Below, piece by piece: positions 18,181-27,462 of a DNA stretch of 64,000 bases. Position numbers and translations under genes: made by a program. The notes beneath the pieces were generated by a model. The model worked only from the letters and a program-made list of their open reading frames with translations. It ran no database searches and was not told where the DNA came from. How positions within the stretch are numbered: the first letter of the stretch is position 1; every line of letters starts with the position of its first letter. The stretch lies in contig NZ_JAUCZF010000003.1 in assembly GCF_030373245.1 (NCBI RefSeq), positions 310,001-374,000 on the forward strand, read 5' to 3'. This DNA is from Hydrogenophaga sp. (lineage in GTDB: Bacteria > Pseudomonadota > Gammaproteobacteria > Burkholderiales > Burkholderiaceae_C).

Positions 18181-18196
18181 CGCAGGCTTCATGCCA
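18181..18196 (-). promoter_or_regulatory. Sigma-54 (-24/-12) promoter of the liv operon
   Basis: Read on the minus strand, the sequence is TGGCATGAAGCCTGCG. It has GG and GC dinucleotides separated by exactly ten bases and matches the consensus TGGCAYG-N4-YTGC closely. It would place the transcription start at about 18170, some 42 bases before the livK start codon. The adjacent gene encodes a sigma-54 activator, which makes the site much more credible. Confidence 0.8.
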
Positions 18197-18248
18197 GACA
18201 CGCGCGCCTTGATTTCAAAGGTTTTTTTGAAGCAACACCTTGTCGCTC

Positions 18249-18316
18249 GCCTGAAATTCAGACACATCCATCGATAAAAATGTCTATTTTTCAGACATCT
18301 GTCTGTTTTTCAGGCG
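18249..18316. promoter_or_regulatory. Candidate upstream activator sites for the sigma-54 regulator
   Basis: Three related partial palindromes lie in this stretch: GCCTGAAATTCAGACA (18249-18264), TGTCTATTTTTCAGACA (18281-18297, perfect TGTCT/AGACA arms) and TGTCTGTTTTTCAGGCG (18300-18316). They share the pattern TGTCTG-A/T-rich-CAGRC. Their centres are about 86, 119 and 138 bases upstream of the predicted start, the usual distance for enhancer sites of NtrC-type activators. The two distal copies overlap the last codons of the activator gene itself. Confidence 0.65.
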
Positions 18317-19775
18317 TTTGGGCCAACCGATCGTACAGGCTGGCGCGCGATATCCCCAGCAGTCGCGCGGCGGCCGCGCGGTTGCCGCCGGTGTGTGCCA
18401 ATGCCTCGGCGATGGCCGCCTGCTCGAGCGCGGCGATGCGGTCGGCCAGCGGCTGGATCGAAGTGCTACCGGTCGGCGACGCGCCCCCATCACGCGGCGC
18501 CTCGGCCACCAACGCGGGCGCAGGCGCCACCTGGCCGGACGCAGCCAGCACCGTGCGCACCTGGTCGACGTCGATCTGCGCCGAATCGCTGCGCAAGGCC
18601 AGCTGCTCCAGCACGTTGCGCAGTTCGCGGATGTTGCCGCGCCAGGGCTGAGCGGCCAACAGCGACAGGGCAGGCGCGCTGAGCTCCATGTGCTCACCCG
18701 CTCCGCGCACCGCGATGTCTTCGCACAGGGTTTCGGTGAGCAGGGTGATGTCGCCCTGGCGGTCCCGCAAGGGCGGCACCCTGATCGGCAGCACATTGAG
18801 GCGGTAGAACAGGTCTTCCCGGAAGTCACCATCGCGCACCATCTGCGCCAGGTCGCGTGAGGTGGCGGCAACCACGCGCACATCCACGCTCACCAGCTTG
18901 TTCGAGCCCAGCGGCTCCACCTCGCCCTCCTGCAAGGCGCGCAGCAGCTTGACCTGCACCGAAGGCGGCATGTCCCCCAGCTCGTCCAGAAACAGCGTGC
19001 CGCCGTCGGCCAGCTTGAACTTGCCATCGCGCCCCTTCTTGTCGGCCCCGGTGTAGGCCCCTGGCGCCACGCCGAAAAACTCGGCCTCCAGCAAGGTGTC
19101 GGGCACGGCCGCCATGTTCACGCTGACGAACGCCCGCCCGGCGCGCGGCGAAGCGGCGTGGATGGCATGGGCCAGCAGCTCCTTGCCGGTGCCGGTCTCA
19201 CCCAGCAGCAGCACCGGGCTGCTCGACTGCGCCGCGCGACGCGCCTGGCGCTTGACCTCCAGCGCGCCGGCCGAGGTGCCGACGAAGCTGGCAAAGGTGT
19301 ATTTGCTGCGGCGCTGATTCGCCAGCTCGCGCCGGGCGTCGTTCAGGTCTTGCTCCAGCCGCGCAAACTTGCTGATGAGCGGTTGCAGCGTGGTCTCGGG
19401 GTGGTCGAACAGCACGATGCCCAGCACACCGATCACGTCGCCCGACTCGTCGCGCAAGGGAATGCGGCTGACCACAAACGTACCGGCCTTGTTGGTCAGC
19501 AAGTCGATCAGAATCGGTTTGCCGGTGGCCAGCACCTGGTGCATCTGGGTGTTCTGCACCACGCTGGAGACCGGATGACCGACAAAGTCGCTCTCACGCT
19601 CGAAGCCCAGGGCAGGCAGGAAGCGACGGTACTGGTCGTTGATCCAGACCACGCGGCCCAGGCGGTCCACCAGCATCATGCCCTCGCTGGCGTTCGCAAA
19701 CAGGTCGAACATCGACCTGGCAGCGAGTTCAAGAATGCTTTGTGCGTCGCGCGGCAGGCGGTCGTCCCGTGTCAT
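18291..19775 (-). CDS. Sigma-54-dependent transcriptional activator with N-terminal PAS domain
   Basis: A 494-residue NtrC-family activator. An N-terminal PAS-like sensor (about residues 15-140, with [20 protein letters not shown]) is followed by the AAA+ domain: Walker [16 protein letters not shown], the sigma-54 contact loop GAYTGA (Tyr in place of the usual Phe), and Walker [13 protein letters not shown]. The C-terminal Fis-type helix-turn-helix is [20 protein letters not shown]. No receiver domain is present, so it probably senses a small molecule directly. It lies immediately upstream of livK on the same strand, with a sigma-54 promoter between them, so it most likely controls the liv operon. 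Confidence 0.93.
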   Translation of the reverse strand: MTRDDRLPRDAQSILELAARSMFDLFANASEGMMLVDRLGRVVWINDQYRRFLPALGFERESDFVGHPVSSVVQNTQMHQVLATGKPILIDLLTNKAGTFVVSRIPLRDESGDVIGVLGIVLFDHPETTLQPLISKFARLEQDLNDARRELANQRRSKYTFASFVGTSAGALEVKRQARRAAQSSSPVLLLGETGTGKELLAHAIHAASPRAGRAFVSVNMAAVPDTLLEAEFFGVAPGAYTGADKKGRDGKFKLADGGTLFLDELGDMPPSVQVKLLRALQEGEVEPLGSNKLVSVDVRVVAATSRDLAQMVRDGDFREDLFYRLNVLPIRVPPLRDRQGDITLLTETLCEDIAVRGAGEHMELSAPALSLLAAQPWRGNIRELRNVLEQLALRSDSAQIDVDQVRTVLAASGQVAPAPALVAEAPRDGGASPTGSTSIQPLADRIAALEQAAIAEALAHTGGNRAAAARLLGISRASLYDRLAQTPEKQTDV

Positions 19776-19814
19776 GGCGGCATGGTAACCGCGCGGCGCC
19801 GGACAACCCTGCGC

Positions 19815-21308
19815 TCAGGCGCGTCGGTGCCAGGCCAGCAGGCGCGGCGTGACCAGCACCAGCACCACCACCGCCAGCAGCGTGGCCGACATCGGGCGCT
19901 GTACAAACACGAGCCAGCTGCCTTCCCCGATCGACAAGGCGTTGCGCATTTGCGCTTCGGCCAGTGGCCCGAGGATGAGGCCGACGATGACGGGTGCGGT
20001 GGGGAAGTCGTAGCGCCGCATCAGCACGCCGAGCATGCCCAGGCCATACATAAGGTAGAGGTCAAATGCGCTCTGGCGCATGCCGTACACGCCCACGGTG
20101 GCGAAGATCAGGATACCGGCGTAGAGCTGAGGTTTGGGAATCTTGAGCAGCTTGACCCACAGGCCCACCAGCGGCAGGTTGAGCACCAGCAGCATCACGT
20201 TGCCGATGTAGAGCGAGGCGATCAGCGCCCAGACCAGGTCGCCCGAGGTCTGGAACAGCTGCGGGCCGGCGTTGATGCCGTAGTTCTGCAGGGCGCTGAG
20301 CAGGATGGCGGCGGTGACCGAGGTCGGAATGCCCAGCGTCAGCAGGGGCACGAGCGTGGCGGTGACCGCGGCGTTGTTCGCCGCCTCGGGGCCGGCCACG
20401 CCTTCGATGGCGCCGGTGGTGCCGAACTCGGCCTGGTGCTCGGGTTTGGCCAGCTTGCGCTCAGCCGCGTAGCTGAGGAAGGTCGGGATCTCCGAGCCGC
20501 CCGCGGGAATGGTGCCAAATGGAAAACCGATGGCGGTACCGCGCAGCCAAGCAGGCCAGGAGCGGCGCCACTCGGTGCGTGTCATGTGCACCTTGTTGAG
20601 CTTGTTCATGTCGTTGGCGCTGCGGCCCTCGTAGAGCGCGTTGTACAGCGCCTCGGCCACTGCAAACAGGCCCACGGCCACCAGCACCACCTCGACGCCG
20701 TCCATGAACTCCATCACGCCGCCGGTGTAGCGCACCTGCGCGGTGATCTGGTCGATGCCCACCAGGCCCAGTGCCAGGCCGAAGAACAGCGCGGTCAGAC
20801 CGCGCAACGTGCTCTTGCCCAGCACCGCGCTGACCGTGGTGAAGGCCAGCAGCATCAGACAGAAATACTCCGGTGGGCCCAGCTGCACCGCGAACTTGGC
20901 CAGGATGGGCGCAAACAGCGTGACCAGCACCGTGGCGATGCTGCCGGCCACAAACGAGCCGATGGCCGACGTGGCCAGCGCGGCGCCAGCGCGGCCATGT
21001 TTGGCCATCTTGAAGCCCTCGAGCGCGGTCACCATGGTGCCGGTCTCGCCGGGCGTGTTGAGCAGGATGGACGTGGTCGATCCACCGTACATGGCACCGT
21101 AGTAGATACCAGCAAAAAAGATCATCGACGCGGTGGGTTCGACCTGCCCGGTGATGGGCAGCAGCATCGCCACTGTCACCGCCGGACCCAGGCCCGGCAA
21201 CACTCCAATGGCCGTACCCAGCGCGCAACCCGCCAGCGCCCACAGCAAGTTGACCGGCGTGGCAGCGGTGGCGAAGCCGCCAAGCAGTTGGGTGAGGATG
21301 TCGGTCAT
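19815..21308 (-). CDS. tctA: Tripartite tricarboxylate transporter, large membrane subunit
   Basis: A 497-residue inner-membrane protein with around eleven to twelve hydrophobic segments. The family signatures are visible: [19 protein letters not shown] near residue 38, [20 protein letters not shown] near residue 64, and [19 protein letters not shown] near residue 262. TctA is the ion-coupled transport subunit of the TTT system. Its start is four bases downstream of the tctB stop. Substrate type (citrate or another carboxylate) is not determined by sequence. Confidence 0.95.
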   Translation of the reverse strand: MTDILTQLLGGFATAATPVNLLWALAGCALGTAIGVLPGLGPAVTVAMLLPITGQVEPTASMIFFAGIYYGAMYGGSTTSILLNTPGETGTMVTALEGFKMAKHGRAGAALATSAIGSFVAGSIATVLVTLFAPILAKFAVQLGPPEYFCLMLLAFTTVSAVLGKSTLRGLTALFFGLALGLVGIDQITAQVRYTGGVMEFMDGVEVVLVAVGLFAVAEALYNALYEGRSANDMNKLNKVHMTRTEWRRSWPAWLRGTAIGFPFGTIPAGGSEIPTFLSYAAERKLAKPEHQAEFGTTGAIEGVAGPEAANNAAVTATLVPLLTLGIPTSVTAAILLSALQNYGINAGPQLFQTSGDLVWALIASLYIGNVMLLVLNLPLVGLWVKLLKIPKPQLYAGILIFATVGVYGMRQSAFDLYLMYGLGMLGVLMRRYDFPTAPVIVGLILGPLAEAQMRNALSIGEGSWLVFVQRPMSATLLAVVVLVLVTPRLLAWHRRA

Positions 21309-21312
21309 GGCG

Positions 21313-21870
21313 TCAGATCCAGCCGCTGCTGGAGATGCCCGGCAGATTCACCGCCAGCAGCTTGGTGAACAGCCAGTACACCGGCGCGGCGATCAGCATG
21401 CCGGTGACAGCGTCGATCAGCGTCTGGCGCAGGTTGCCAGCTGGCTTGCCTTCGCTGGCACGAAGGCCGCGCACCGCCAGCGTGAAGCACAGAGCACAGC
21501 TCAGGATGAAGCCGATGGTGGTGATGAGCGTGGCGTTGAGCAACACGCCGGCCGACACCCAGGCCAGCGCAACCCAGTCGCCGCGCGGTGCGCCAGAGGG
21601 CGTCTCCATTTGTCGATAGCCGCCGGTCAGCGCTTCGAAGATCAGCAGGCTGCCACAAATGGCCATGGCCGCGCTGATGACCCAGGGCAGGAAGTTGGGC
21701 CCGACGCCCGCGTAACCGGCTTCGGACGAGATGGATGTGGCGCCATACGCCAGCACCGCGGCCAACCCCAGCGCGCCCAGACCCACCAGCAGCTGACCCG
21801 CGCCTCGCGTGGCGACGGGGGGCTCACTGGCCCCCGGCGAGGAGGGTTCGAGAGGGCGTGAGGAATTCAT
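21313..21870 (-). CDS. tctB: Tripartite tricarboxylate transporter, small membrane subunit
   Basis: A 185-residue protein with four hydrophobic segments, the usual TctB topology. The N-terminal 25 residues are hydrophilic (Ser/Pro-rich), followed by [23 protein letters not shown] conserved [18 protein letters not shown] stretch is near residue 55. The start at 21870 ([10 protein letters not shown]) is preferred over an upstream frame extension that would add 21 residues. It pairs with TctA in the inner membrane. Confidence 0.88.
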   Translation of the reverse strand: MNSSRPLEPSSPGASEPPVATRGAGQLLVGLGALGLAAVLAYGATSISSEAGYAGVGPNFLPWVISAAMAICGSLLIFEALTGGYRQMETPSGAPRGDWVALAWVSAGVLLNATLITTIGFILSCALCFTLAVRGLRASEGKPAGNLRQTLIDAVTGMLIAAPVYWLFTKLLAVNLPGISSSGWI

Positions 21871-21981
21871 GTGAAGAGTCCATGCGGCAGCCGTACCCGG
21901 CGCCTCGATCGCACCGGCGAGCCAGCAGTACAAAAAAGGGGCCCGGTACGCGTCAGCGAACGGGCCTGCGGCGGGACAAGG

Positions 21982-22941
21982 TCAGACCATGCCCGCGCGC
22001 ACCATGGTCGCGCGAAGCGACGAGAAGTCGCGATCCACGAATTCGTCGAACGACTTGCCGGTGAGCAAAGCGGCGGTCCAGTTGTTCTTGGTCAGCGACT
22101 CGGTCCAGCTCGGGCTCTTGGTTGCGCGCACCACCAGCGCGGTCAGTGCATCGCGCTGAGCTGCCGAGATGCCTGCGGCGCCGAACACGCCGCGCCAGTT
22201 GCCGATCTCCACATTGATGCCCTGCTCTTTCAGCGTGGGGATGTTGATGCCTGGCAGCCGCTGCGCCGAGGTGACGGCGATGGCGCGCATCTTGCCGGAT
22301 TCGATGTATTGCTGGAACTCGCTGTAACCGCTGCCGCCCACGGTGACGTTGCCACCCAGAATGGCTGCCGTGGCTTCGCCACCGCCCCGGAACGGCACGT
22401 AATTGATTTTGGAGGCCTGCACGCCCACCGCCTGCGCGATCTGCGCCGCCGCGATGTGCTCGGTGGAGCCGCGCGAGCCGCCGCCCCATTTCACGCTGCC
22501 CGGATCTTTCTTGAGCTGGTCCACCACGTCCTTCATCGACTTGAATGGGGAGTCGGCCGGCAGCACGAACACGTTGTACTCGGTGGTGAGACGCGCAATC
22601 GGGGTGAGTTGCGTCACCGAGACCGGCGGCTTGCCGGTGATGATGCCGCCCAACATGACGGCGCCCATGACCATCAGCGCGTTCGGATCGCCCTTGCTGG
22701 CGTTGTAGAACTGCGCCAGGCCAATCGCGCCCGCAGCGCCGCCCTTGTTCTCGAAGGTCACCGAAGACGCTGCACCGGCGTCCTGCAAGGCCTTGCCCAG
22801 CGCGCGGCCGGTGCTATCCCAGCCACCGCCCGGGTTGGCGGGGATCATCATCTTGAGGTTGCCGTTGGCCCAGGCCACGGAGGGCATGGCACCAGCAGCG
22901 GCCAGGGCGGCCAGAGATTTGAGGAAGGTGTCGCGACGCAT
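21982..22941 (-). CDS. tctC: Tripartite tricarboxylate transporter periplasmic binding protein
   Basis: A 319-residue extracytoplasmic receptor (Bug/TctC family). The N terminus MRRDTFLKSLAALAAAG matches a twin-arginine-type signal (RRxxFLK) with a hydrophobic core ending at AWA. The mature protein has the family motifs MMIPANPGGGWDSTGRALG and, later, ENKGGAAGAIG. It captures the carboxylate in the periplasm and presents it to TctAB. It is the first gene of tctCBA and is divergent from the two-component genes tctDE across a 193-base gap. Confidence 0.94.
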   Translation of the reverse strand: MRRDTFLKSLAALAAAGAMPSVAWANGNLKMMIPANPGGGWDSTGRALGKALQDAGAASSVTFENKGGAAGAIGLAQFYNASKGDPNALMVMGAVMLGGIITGKPPVSVTQLTPIARLTTEYNVFVLPADSPFKSMKDVVDQLKKDPGSVKWGGGSRGSTEHIAAAQIAQAVGVQASKINYVPFRGGGEATAAILGGNVTVGGSGYSEFQQYIESGKMRAIAVTSAQRLPGINIPTLKEQGINVEIGNWRGVFGAAGISAAQRDALTALVVRATKSPSWTESLTKNNWTAALLTGKSFDEFVDRDFSSLRATMVRAGMV

Positions 22942-23001
22942 GGCTGTCTCCTTGTGTTGAGGTCTGCGCCTGAATGATGCGTGCTGGCCCTGTCAAACAG
23001 C

Positions 23002-23020
23002 TGTCCGTGCGCTACGGACA
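23002..23020. promoter_or_regulatory. Palindromic operator candidate between tctC and tctD
   Basis: A perfect inverted repeat, TGTCCGT-GCGCT-ACGGACA, with seven-base arms and a five-base spacer. It lies 61 bases before the tctC start codon and 115 bases before tctD, in the only gap of the divergent locus. It is a natural candidate for binding by the TctD response regulator. Direct evidence is limited to the symmetry and position. Confidence 0.5.
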
Positions 23021-23134
23021 AACCCTAGTGCTCCGACCTCCCCATGCTTCGCACCTGAGCGGACGGATGGACAAAGCATGGGCCGGGTTGCCACTGACCA
23101 CGAAGCGTCCGGCGCTCACGATAATGACCACCGG

Positions 23135-23827
23135 ATGAAACTGCTCCTCATCGAAGACAACCCCACCATGCAGGCCACGCTGCAGCGCAGCTTTGAGCGC
23201 CGGGGCATGCAGGTGCTGTCCTGTGGCGATGGCGCCAAGGCGCTGGCCGTGTGGCATGCCTGTCTGCCCGATGCGGTGCTGCTCGATCTCAGCCTGCCCG
23301 GTCGCGACGGGTTGCAGGTGCTGGGCGATGCGCGCGCCGCTGGCCTCACCACGCCTGTCATCATCCTCACGGCCCGCGGCACCGTGGGCGACCGCATCAT
23401 CGGGCTGAACACCGGGGCCGACGACTACCTCCCCAAACCGTTCGATCTTGACGAACTGGAAGCGCGGGTTCGCGCCCTGGTTCGCCGGAGTGCCAGCGCC
23501 AACGAGGCTTCGCGCGACCCACTGGCCGTGTCGGTCGACTGGTGTGGTTTGCGGGTGGATCACGACAGCGGCGCCGTCTATGCAGAGGGTCTGCCGCTGG
23601 AACTGCCGCCGCGCGAGCTGGCTTTGCTGCGCGCCTTGCTGCAGCGACCTGGCCATGCGATCGCCAAGGAGCGCTTGTTCGAGGCCGTGTTTCCGGGCGA
23701 CACCACAGCCCAGCCCGAGGCCATCGAAGTGGTCGCCTACAGGCTGCGCAAGAAGCTTGCCGACACAGGCGTGCAGCTCGTCACCCTGCGCGGACTGGGT
23801 TACCTGCTCAAGGCCGGTCCGGCATGA
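23135..23827 (+). CDS. tctD: OmpR-family response regulator of the tct locus
   Basis: A 230-residue regulator. The receiver domain (about residues 1-115) contains the acidic pocket IEDN, the phosphorylated Asp51 in VLLDLSLPGRDG, the switch Thr in IILTARG and Lys in YLPKPFD. The C-terminal winged-helix domain has the ELPPRELALLRALLQRPG and EVVAYRLRKKL motifs. The ATG at 23135 places the receiver motif at residue 7. It is divergent from tctCBA and next to a histidine kinase gene, the arrangement known for citrate-responsive TctDE/BctDE systems. Confidence 0.93.
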   Translation: MKLLLIEDNPTMQATLQRSFERRGMQVLSCGDGAKALAVWHACLPDAVLLDLSLPGRDGLQVLGDARAAGLTTPVIILTARGTVGDRIIGLNTGADDYLPKPFDLDELEARVRALVRRSASANEASRDPLAVSVDWCGLRVDHDSGAVYAEGLPLELPPRELALLRALLQRPGHAIAKERLFEAVFPGDTTAQPEAIEVVAYRLRKKLADTGVQLVTLRGLGYLLKAGPA

Positions 23828-23855
23828 ATCTCCACCCATCTGGCTGGACCGCCGC

Positions 23856-25322
23856 TTGACGCGCACCGACGCCCGCCCGCTGTCGCTGCGCCGAACGCTG
23901 CTGCTCGGCATTCTGATGCCGGTGCTGGGCTTTCTGCTGATCAACACGGCGGTCTTGTACCGCCAGGCGCTGATCGCCGCCGACACGGCCTACGACCGCA
24001 CCCTTCTGGCGACTGCGAAGTCGCTGGGCGAACAGCTGCAGGTAGTGGGCACGGCGCAAGCGCCGCAGGTTCAGTCATCCCTGCTCTACTCGGCCCTCGA
24101 AGCGTTTGAGGCCGACAACCGCAGCCGGCTGTTTTACCGGGTGAACGGCTTTTCGGGCGACATGGTGTCCGGCTTCGAAGACCTCCCTGCGCCTCGCGCG
24201 AGCCTACCCGAGCAAAACATCTACGCCGCGCTGGTGCACTTCTACGACGAAGACTACCGCGGCACGCCGGTGCGCATGGCGGTGTTGCTGCAACCGGTGG
24301 CCGGCGCGGCGGGCCAGGGCATGGCGACCATCCAGGTGGCCGAAACCCTGGAACTGAGGCAGACACTGGCGCGCCAGATTCTGGTCGACACGCTGTGGCG
24401 CCAGGCGGCGCTGGTGCTGGTCATTGTGGGCGTTGTGGTGCTGGTGGTTCAGCGCGCCACCCAGCCGGTGCGAGCGCTGAGCCGGTCGCTTGCCGCGCGC
24501 AGCGAAAACGATTTGTCGCCGCTGCCCGTGGCCGACGCGCCTCGCGAACTGCTGCCGCTGGTGGAAGCGACCAACCAGCACATGGCGCGCTTGTCGCAAC
24601 TGCTTGACCACCAGAAGCGTTTTGTGCGCGACACCTCGCACCAGCTGCGCACCCCGTTGGCCGTACTCAAGACCCAGCTGCAGTCGGCGCGCCGCGGCGA
24701 CGTTGAGCCAGCGCAAGCGCTCGACGAGATCGCAAACACGGTGGAGCGTGCCACCGAGCTTGCCAACCAGATGCTGGCACTGGCCAAGGTCGAGCAGCTG
24801 CGAGAGGACCGCGACCCACCCGTGACCGACTGGGACGATGTGCTGCGCCAGGTGGCACTCGACCTGGCGCCCCTGATCGCAGAACGATCTCTCGATTTTT
24901 CGCTGGAGAGTCGGCCGGCTCCCGTGCATGCCCACCCCTGGGCGCTGCGAGAGCTCTGCCGCAACCTGGTGCACAACGCGATCAAGCACTCACCACCTGG
25001 TGCGCCACTGACGGTTGTGCTGCACGCTACCTCGGTCGAGGGCACGCTGACCGTGAGCGACAGCGGTCCCGGGGTATCGGCGGCCCTGCGCGATCGCCTG
25101 TTCCAGCCGTTTGCCACCGAAACTGGTGACAGCGCTTCGGGCAGCGTGGGACTGGGACTCACCATCTGCCACGGGATCGTGCAGTCGCTGGGGGGGCGCA
25201 TTTCGCTGGACAACCGCCTCTCGCAAGGTCACACCAACGGCCTTGACGCCCGTGTGCAACTGCCCCTGGCACTCAACGCCCCTTCCACCCCACAGGCCAA
25301 TCCATCCTCGACTCCGTCATGA
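23856..25322 (+). CDS. tctE: Sensor histidine kinase of the tct locus (5' end possibly frameshifted)
   Basis: A kinase of about 488 residues from the TTG at 23856. It has an N-terminal membrane segment (LLLGILMPVLGFLLINTAVLY), a periplasmic TctE-type N domain, a second membrane segment near residue 180 (LVLVIVGVVVLVVQ), a HAMP-like linker, the H-box DTSHQLRTPLAVL (His262), and N, G1 and G2 boxes (NLVHNAIKH, SDSGPGVS, GSVGLGLTIC). No ATG with a ribosome-binding site exists at the expected place in this frame. An ATG at 23825, overlapping the tctD stop, is out of phase by one base. Adding one C in the CCACCC at 23833-23838 would join it to the kinase frame. The start is therefore uncertain. Confidence 0.85.
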   Translation: MTRTDARPLSLRRTLLLGILMPVLGFLLINTAVLYRQALIAADTAYDRTLLATAKSLGEQLQVVGTAQAPQVQSSLLYSALEAFEADNRSRLFYRVNGFSGDMVSGFEDLPAPRASLPEQNIYAALVHFYDEDYRGTPVRMAVLLQPVAGAAGQGMATIQVAETLELRQTLARQILVDTLWRQAALVLVIVGVVVLVVQRATQPVRALSRSLAARSENDLSPLPVADAPRELLPLVEATNQHMARLSQLLDHQKRFVRDTSHQLRTPLAVLKTQLQSARRGDVEPAQALDEIANTVERATELANQMLALAKVEQLREDRDPPVTDWDDVLRQVALDLAPLIAERSLDFSLESRPAPVHAHPWALRELCRNLVHNAIKHSPPGAPLTVVLHATSVEGTLTVSDSGPGVSAALRDRLFQPFATETGDSASGSVGLGLTICHGIVQSLGGRISLDNRLSQGHTNGLDARVQLPLALNAPSTPQANPSSTPS

Positions 25323-25756
25323 ACCCACCCGCCGCCACCGACAAGGTCCGCCTGGACAAATGGCTCTGGGCTGCGCGCTTTTACAAGACGCGCAGCCTGA
25401 GCACCGAGGCCATCGACAAGGGCCGCGTGCGGCTCAATGGCCAGCCCGCCAAGCCATCTCGCGACGTCAAACCCGGCGACCGTCTGGAGCTGCACACCGG
25501 CACCGTGGTGCGCACCGTGGTGGTCAAGGCACTGAGCAGCACACGTGGATCGGCCACGGTGGCCGCCGGCCTCTTTGAGGAAACGCCCGAATCCATTGCC
25601 GAGCGGCTGGTACTGGCCGAGCAACGCCGGCTGGCGCCAGAACCCGCACTCAGCCTGGTACAAGGGCGCCCCACCAAGCGCGATCGGCGCGACCTGCAAG
25701 GCCTGCGCGAACCCGGTGGCTGGAACGATCGCTGGAGCGCGTCAATCGACGACTGA
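25319..25756 (+). CDS. hslR: S4-domain RNA-binding protein (Hsp15, ribosome rescue)
   Basis: A 145-residue protein with an N-terminal S4 domain: RLDKWLWAARFYKTRSLSTE, then GRVRLNGQPAKPSRDVKPGD. The C terminus is basic and ends in the typical RDRRDLQGLR-like tail (KRDRRDLQGL). Hsp15 binds 50S subunits carrying stalled nascent chains. The ATG at 25319 overlaps the tctE stop codon (ATGA), so it may be translated from the tctDE transcript. The length matches the family. Confidence 0.92.
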   Translation: MNPPAATDKVRLDKWLWAARFYKTRSLSTEAIDKGRVRLNGQPAKPSRDVKPGDRLELHTGTVVRTVVVKALSSTRGSATVAAGLFEETPESIAERLVLAEQRRLAPEPALSLVQGRPTKRDRRDLQGLREPGGWNDRWSASIDD

Positions 25757-25768
25757 ACCGGTCAAGTC

Positions 25769-26698
25769 TCAATTGCGCCGTGTGCCCAGCCACATCACGG
25801 TGGCCACCACCAGCAGGCCACCGGCCACCTGCACCGGTGCAATCGTTTGCCCCAGCAGCAACCACGCCAACACCAGCGCAAAAATCGGCTCCACGTTCAT
25901 GATGGCCGAGTTGCCCACCACGCCCAGGCGCGGCAACACGGTGAACATGATGGTGAACGCGGTGCCGTACAGCGCCGTCAGTCCGAGCAGTCCGACCCAG
26001 CCCAGCGGCGCCTGCGGCAGCTGAAAGCCGCCCTGGGTGGCCACCCCCAGCATTGCGAGCACGGCCACGATGGACAGTGTGGTGAAGGTGCGCCAGCGGC
26101 CGTCAATGTCGCCCGCCTCGTGCTGGGTCAGCACCAGCGCCAGGCCAAAGGTGGCCGCCGCCGCGAGGGCAAACGCAACGCCCACACCAATCTGTGCCCA
26201 GTGCGCCGAAGCCTGCAGACCAGAGGCGGCGCCGAACACATCGAGCGCCAGCGTCAGTCCCACCAGAATCACCGGCATGGCGCGCAACACTTGCGGTGCC
26301 GGCCGGTGCTGGTACAACACGCGCGCCCACAGCGCTGTCCACAGCGGGTAGGTGTTGAAGGCCAGCAAGGCCAGCGCCACCGGCAGGCGCGCAACCGAGG
26401 AATACAGGCACAGGCTTTGCACCGCCACCAGCACACCTATCGCCGGCAAAGCCCTGCGCTGCCGCGGCCCGATGCGCAGCGGAACGCGGTACATCCGAAG
26501 CAGCAGGCCCACCGCCAGCACGGTCGCACCGCTGCGAAACGCCACCGCCGTGGCCACATCCACGCCATGATCAAACGCCAGCCGCGCCGCCACGTGATTG
26601 GCTCCCATCATGAAAGCGATCAGCAGCAGGATGGCAAACGCGGTGCCGGTGAGCGGGGAAACGGAGCTTGTCTTGGGAGCCATCGCGCCATTGTCCAT
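25769..26698 (-). CDS. EamA-family (drug/metabolite transporter) membrane protein
   Basis: A 309-residue protein with ten hydrophobic segments arranged as two five-helix EamA repeats. The first begins AFAILLLIAFMMGANHVAARLAFDHG; the second ends APVQVAGGLLVVATVMWLG. Family members export metabolites or amino acids across the inner membrane. The ATG at 26698 was used; another at 26683 would remove five residues. It is convergent with hslR, with only 12 bases between the stops. No substrate can be inferred. Confidence 0.87.
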   Translation of the reverse strand: MDNGAMAPKTSSVSPLTGTAFAILLLIAFMMGANHVAARLAFDHGVDVATAVAFRSGATVLAVGLLLRMYRVPLRIGPRQRRALPAIGVLVAVQSLCLYSSVARLPVALALLAFNTYPLWTALWARVLYQHRPAPQVLRAMPVILVGLTLALDVFGAASGLQASAHWAQIGVGVAFALAAAATFGLALVLTQHEAGDIDGRWRTFTTLSIVAVLAMLGVATQGGFQLPQAPLGWVGLLGLTALYGTAFTIMFTVLPRLGVVGNSAIMNVEPIFALVLAWLLLGQTIAPVQVAGGLLVVATVMWLGTRRN

Positions 26699-26893
26699 GT
26701 CGAAGCGCCGCAGTGGGTCACACGCGCAGCATGGCGATCCAGCTATTCGTCTTTCTCGGCGCCACCCGCGGCACCTGGGCTGCTTTAGCTGATGTCACAC
26801 GGCCCAGCCAAGCCGTCCATCGACGCCCGGTTCGCCCAGCGAGATCCCAGCTGAGCGGCGCGTCTTAGGGCAACTATCACCCCGTTTCGTATC

Positions 26894-27386
26894 ATGGGCA
26901 TGGCCACCAGCCGGATTGGCGCCAAGCTGGTGCACTACCTGCCCAGGAAGCACACTTGCTGGCCACGCTAAAGCCTGGCGATGGCCTGCTGATCGAGGCC
27001 CAAAGCCGTTTCAGCACCGCCATCAGCCACCTCTCCCAGTCCCCCGGGCCCCTTGCGGCTCTCTGCGCGGGAACGGATGCCCTGACCAGCCGGGGCGTGC
27101 CGGCGCGCCATCTGCTCCACCCCGATCGCCCAGGCCATTCTGTCCGGGCACCACTCCACTCTTCCGCTGATCAGAATCATAGACCGCGACAGCCCGAACT
27201 GACTGACCTGCGCCGGCGAGTTCCTGCAGGTGCGCCACCACAGCGTATTGGCGCCGCGCGACCTCGGCGACTTTGGACTTTGATGAGTCGCCCCATTTTC
27301 AGCTGGTCAAATCGATCCTGGGCCTGCACTCTGACCTTCGCGCTCTGAGCTGGCATTCCGCGCCAGCTCTGAACACCCCCGCCTGA
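26894..27386 (+). pseudogene. Decayed NlpC/P60-like (YiiX-type) cysteine peptidase gene
   Basis: Fragments of one protein family appear in order but in different frames. SRIGAKLVHYLPRKH starts after the ATG at 26894. LLATLKPGDGLLIEAQSRFS followed by TAISHLSQSPGPLAALCAG runs from about 26956. AICSTPIAQAILSGHHSTLP starts near 27108, an in-frame TGA follows at 27200-27202, and CAGEFLQVRHHSVLAPRDLG comes next. FDESPHFQLVKSILGL is one frame away and ends at 27384-27386. These match the order of the lipo-like YiiX/YebB permuted papain-fold family of betaproteobacteria. The catalytic segment after the conserved YVGD-like region is deleted. At least two frameshifts, one stop and one internal deletion make a functional product unlikely. 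Confidence 0.75.
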
Positions 27387-27462
27387 ACGTCCCGCGTCCG
27401 CAGTGGGCACAATTCACCATCGCCACTGTCCTCCGCTGGGGTCCCGCCCCTCCCGACTCCTC

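Noticed and set aside
19158-21368. A 736-codon open frame on the plus strand
   Set aside because: It is antisense to the sigma-54 activator and tctA, rich in Gln/His/Arg/Gly as expected for a shadow of GC-rich coding DNA, and has no domain.
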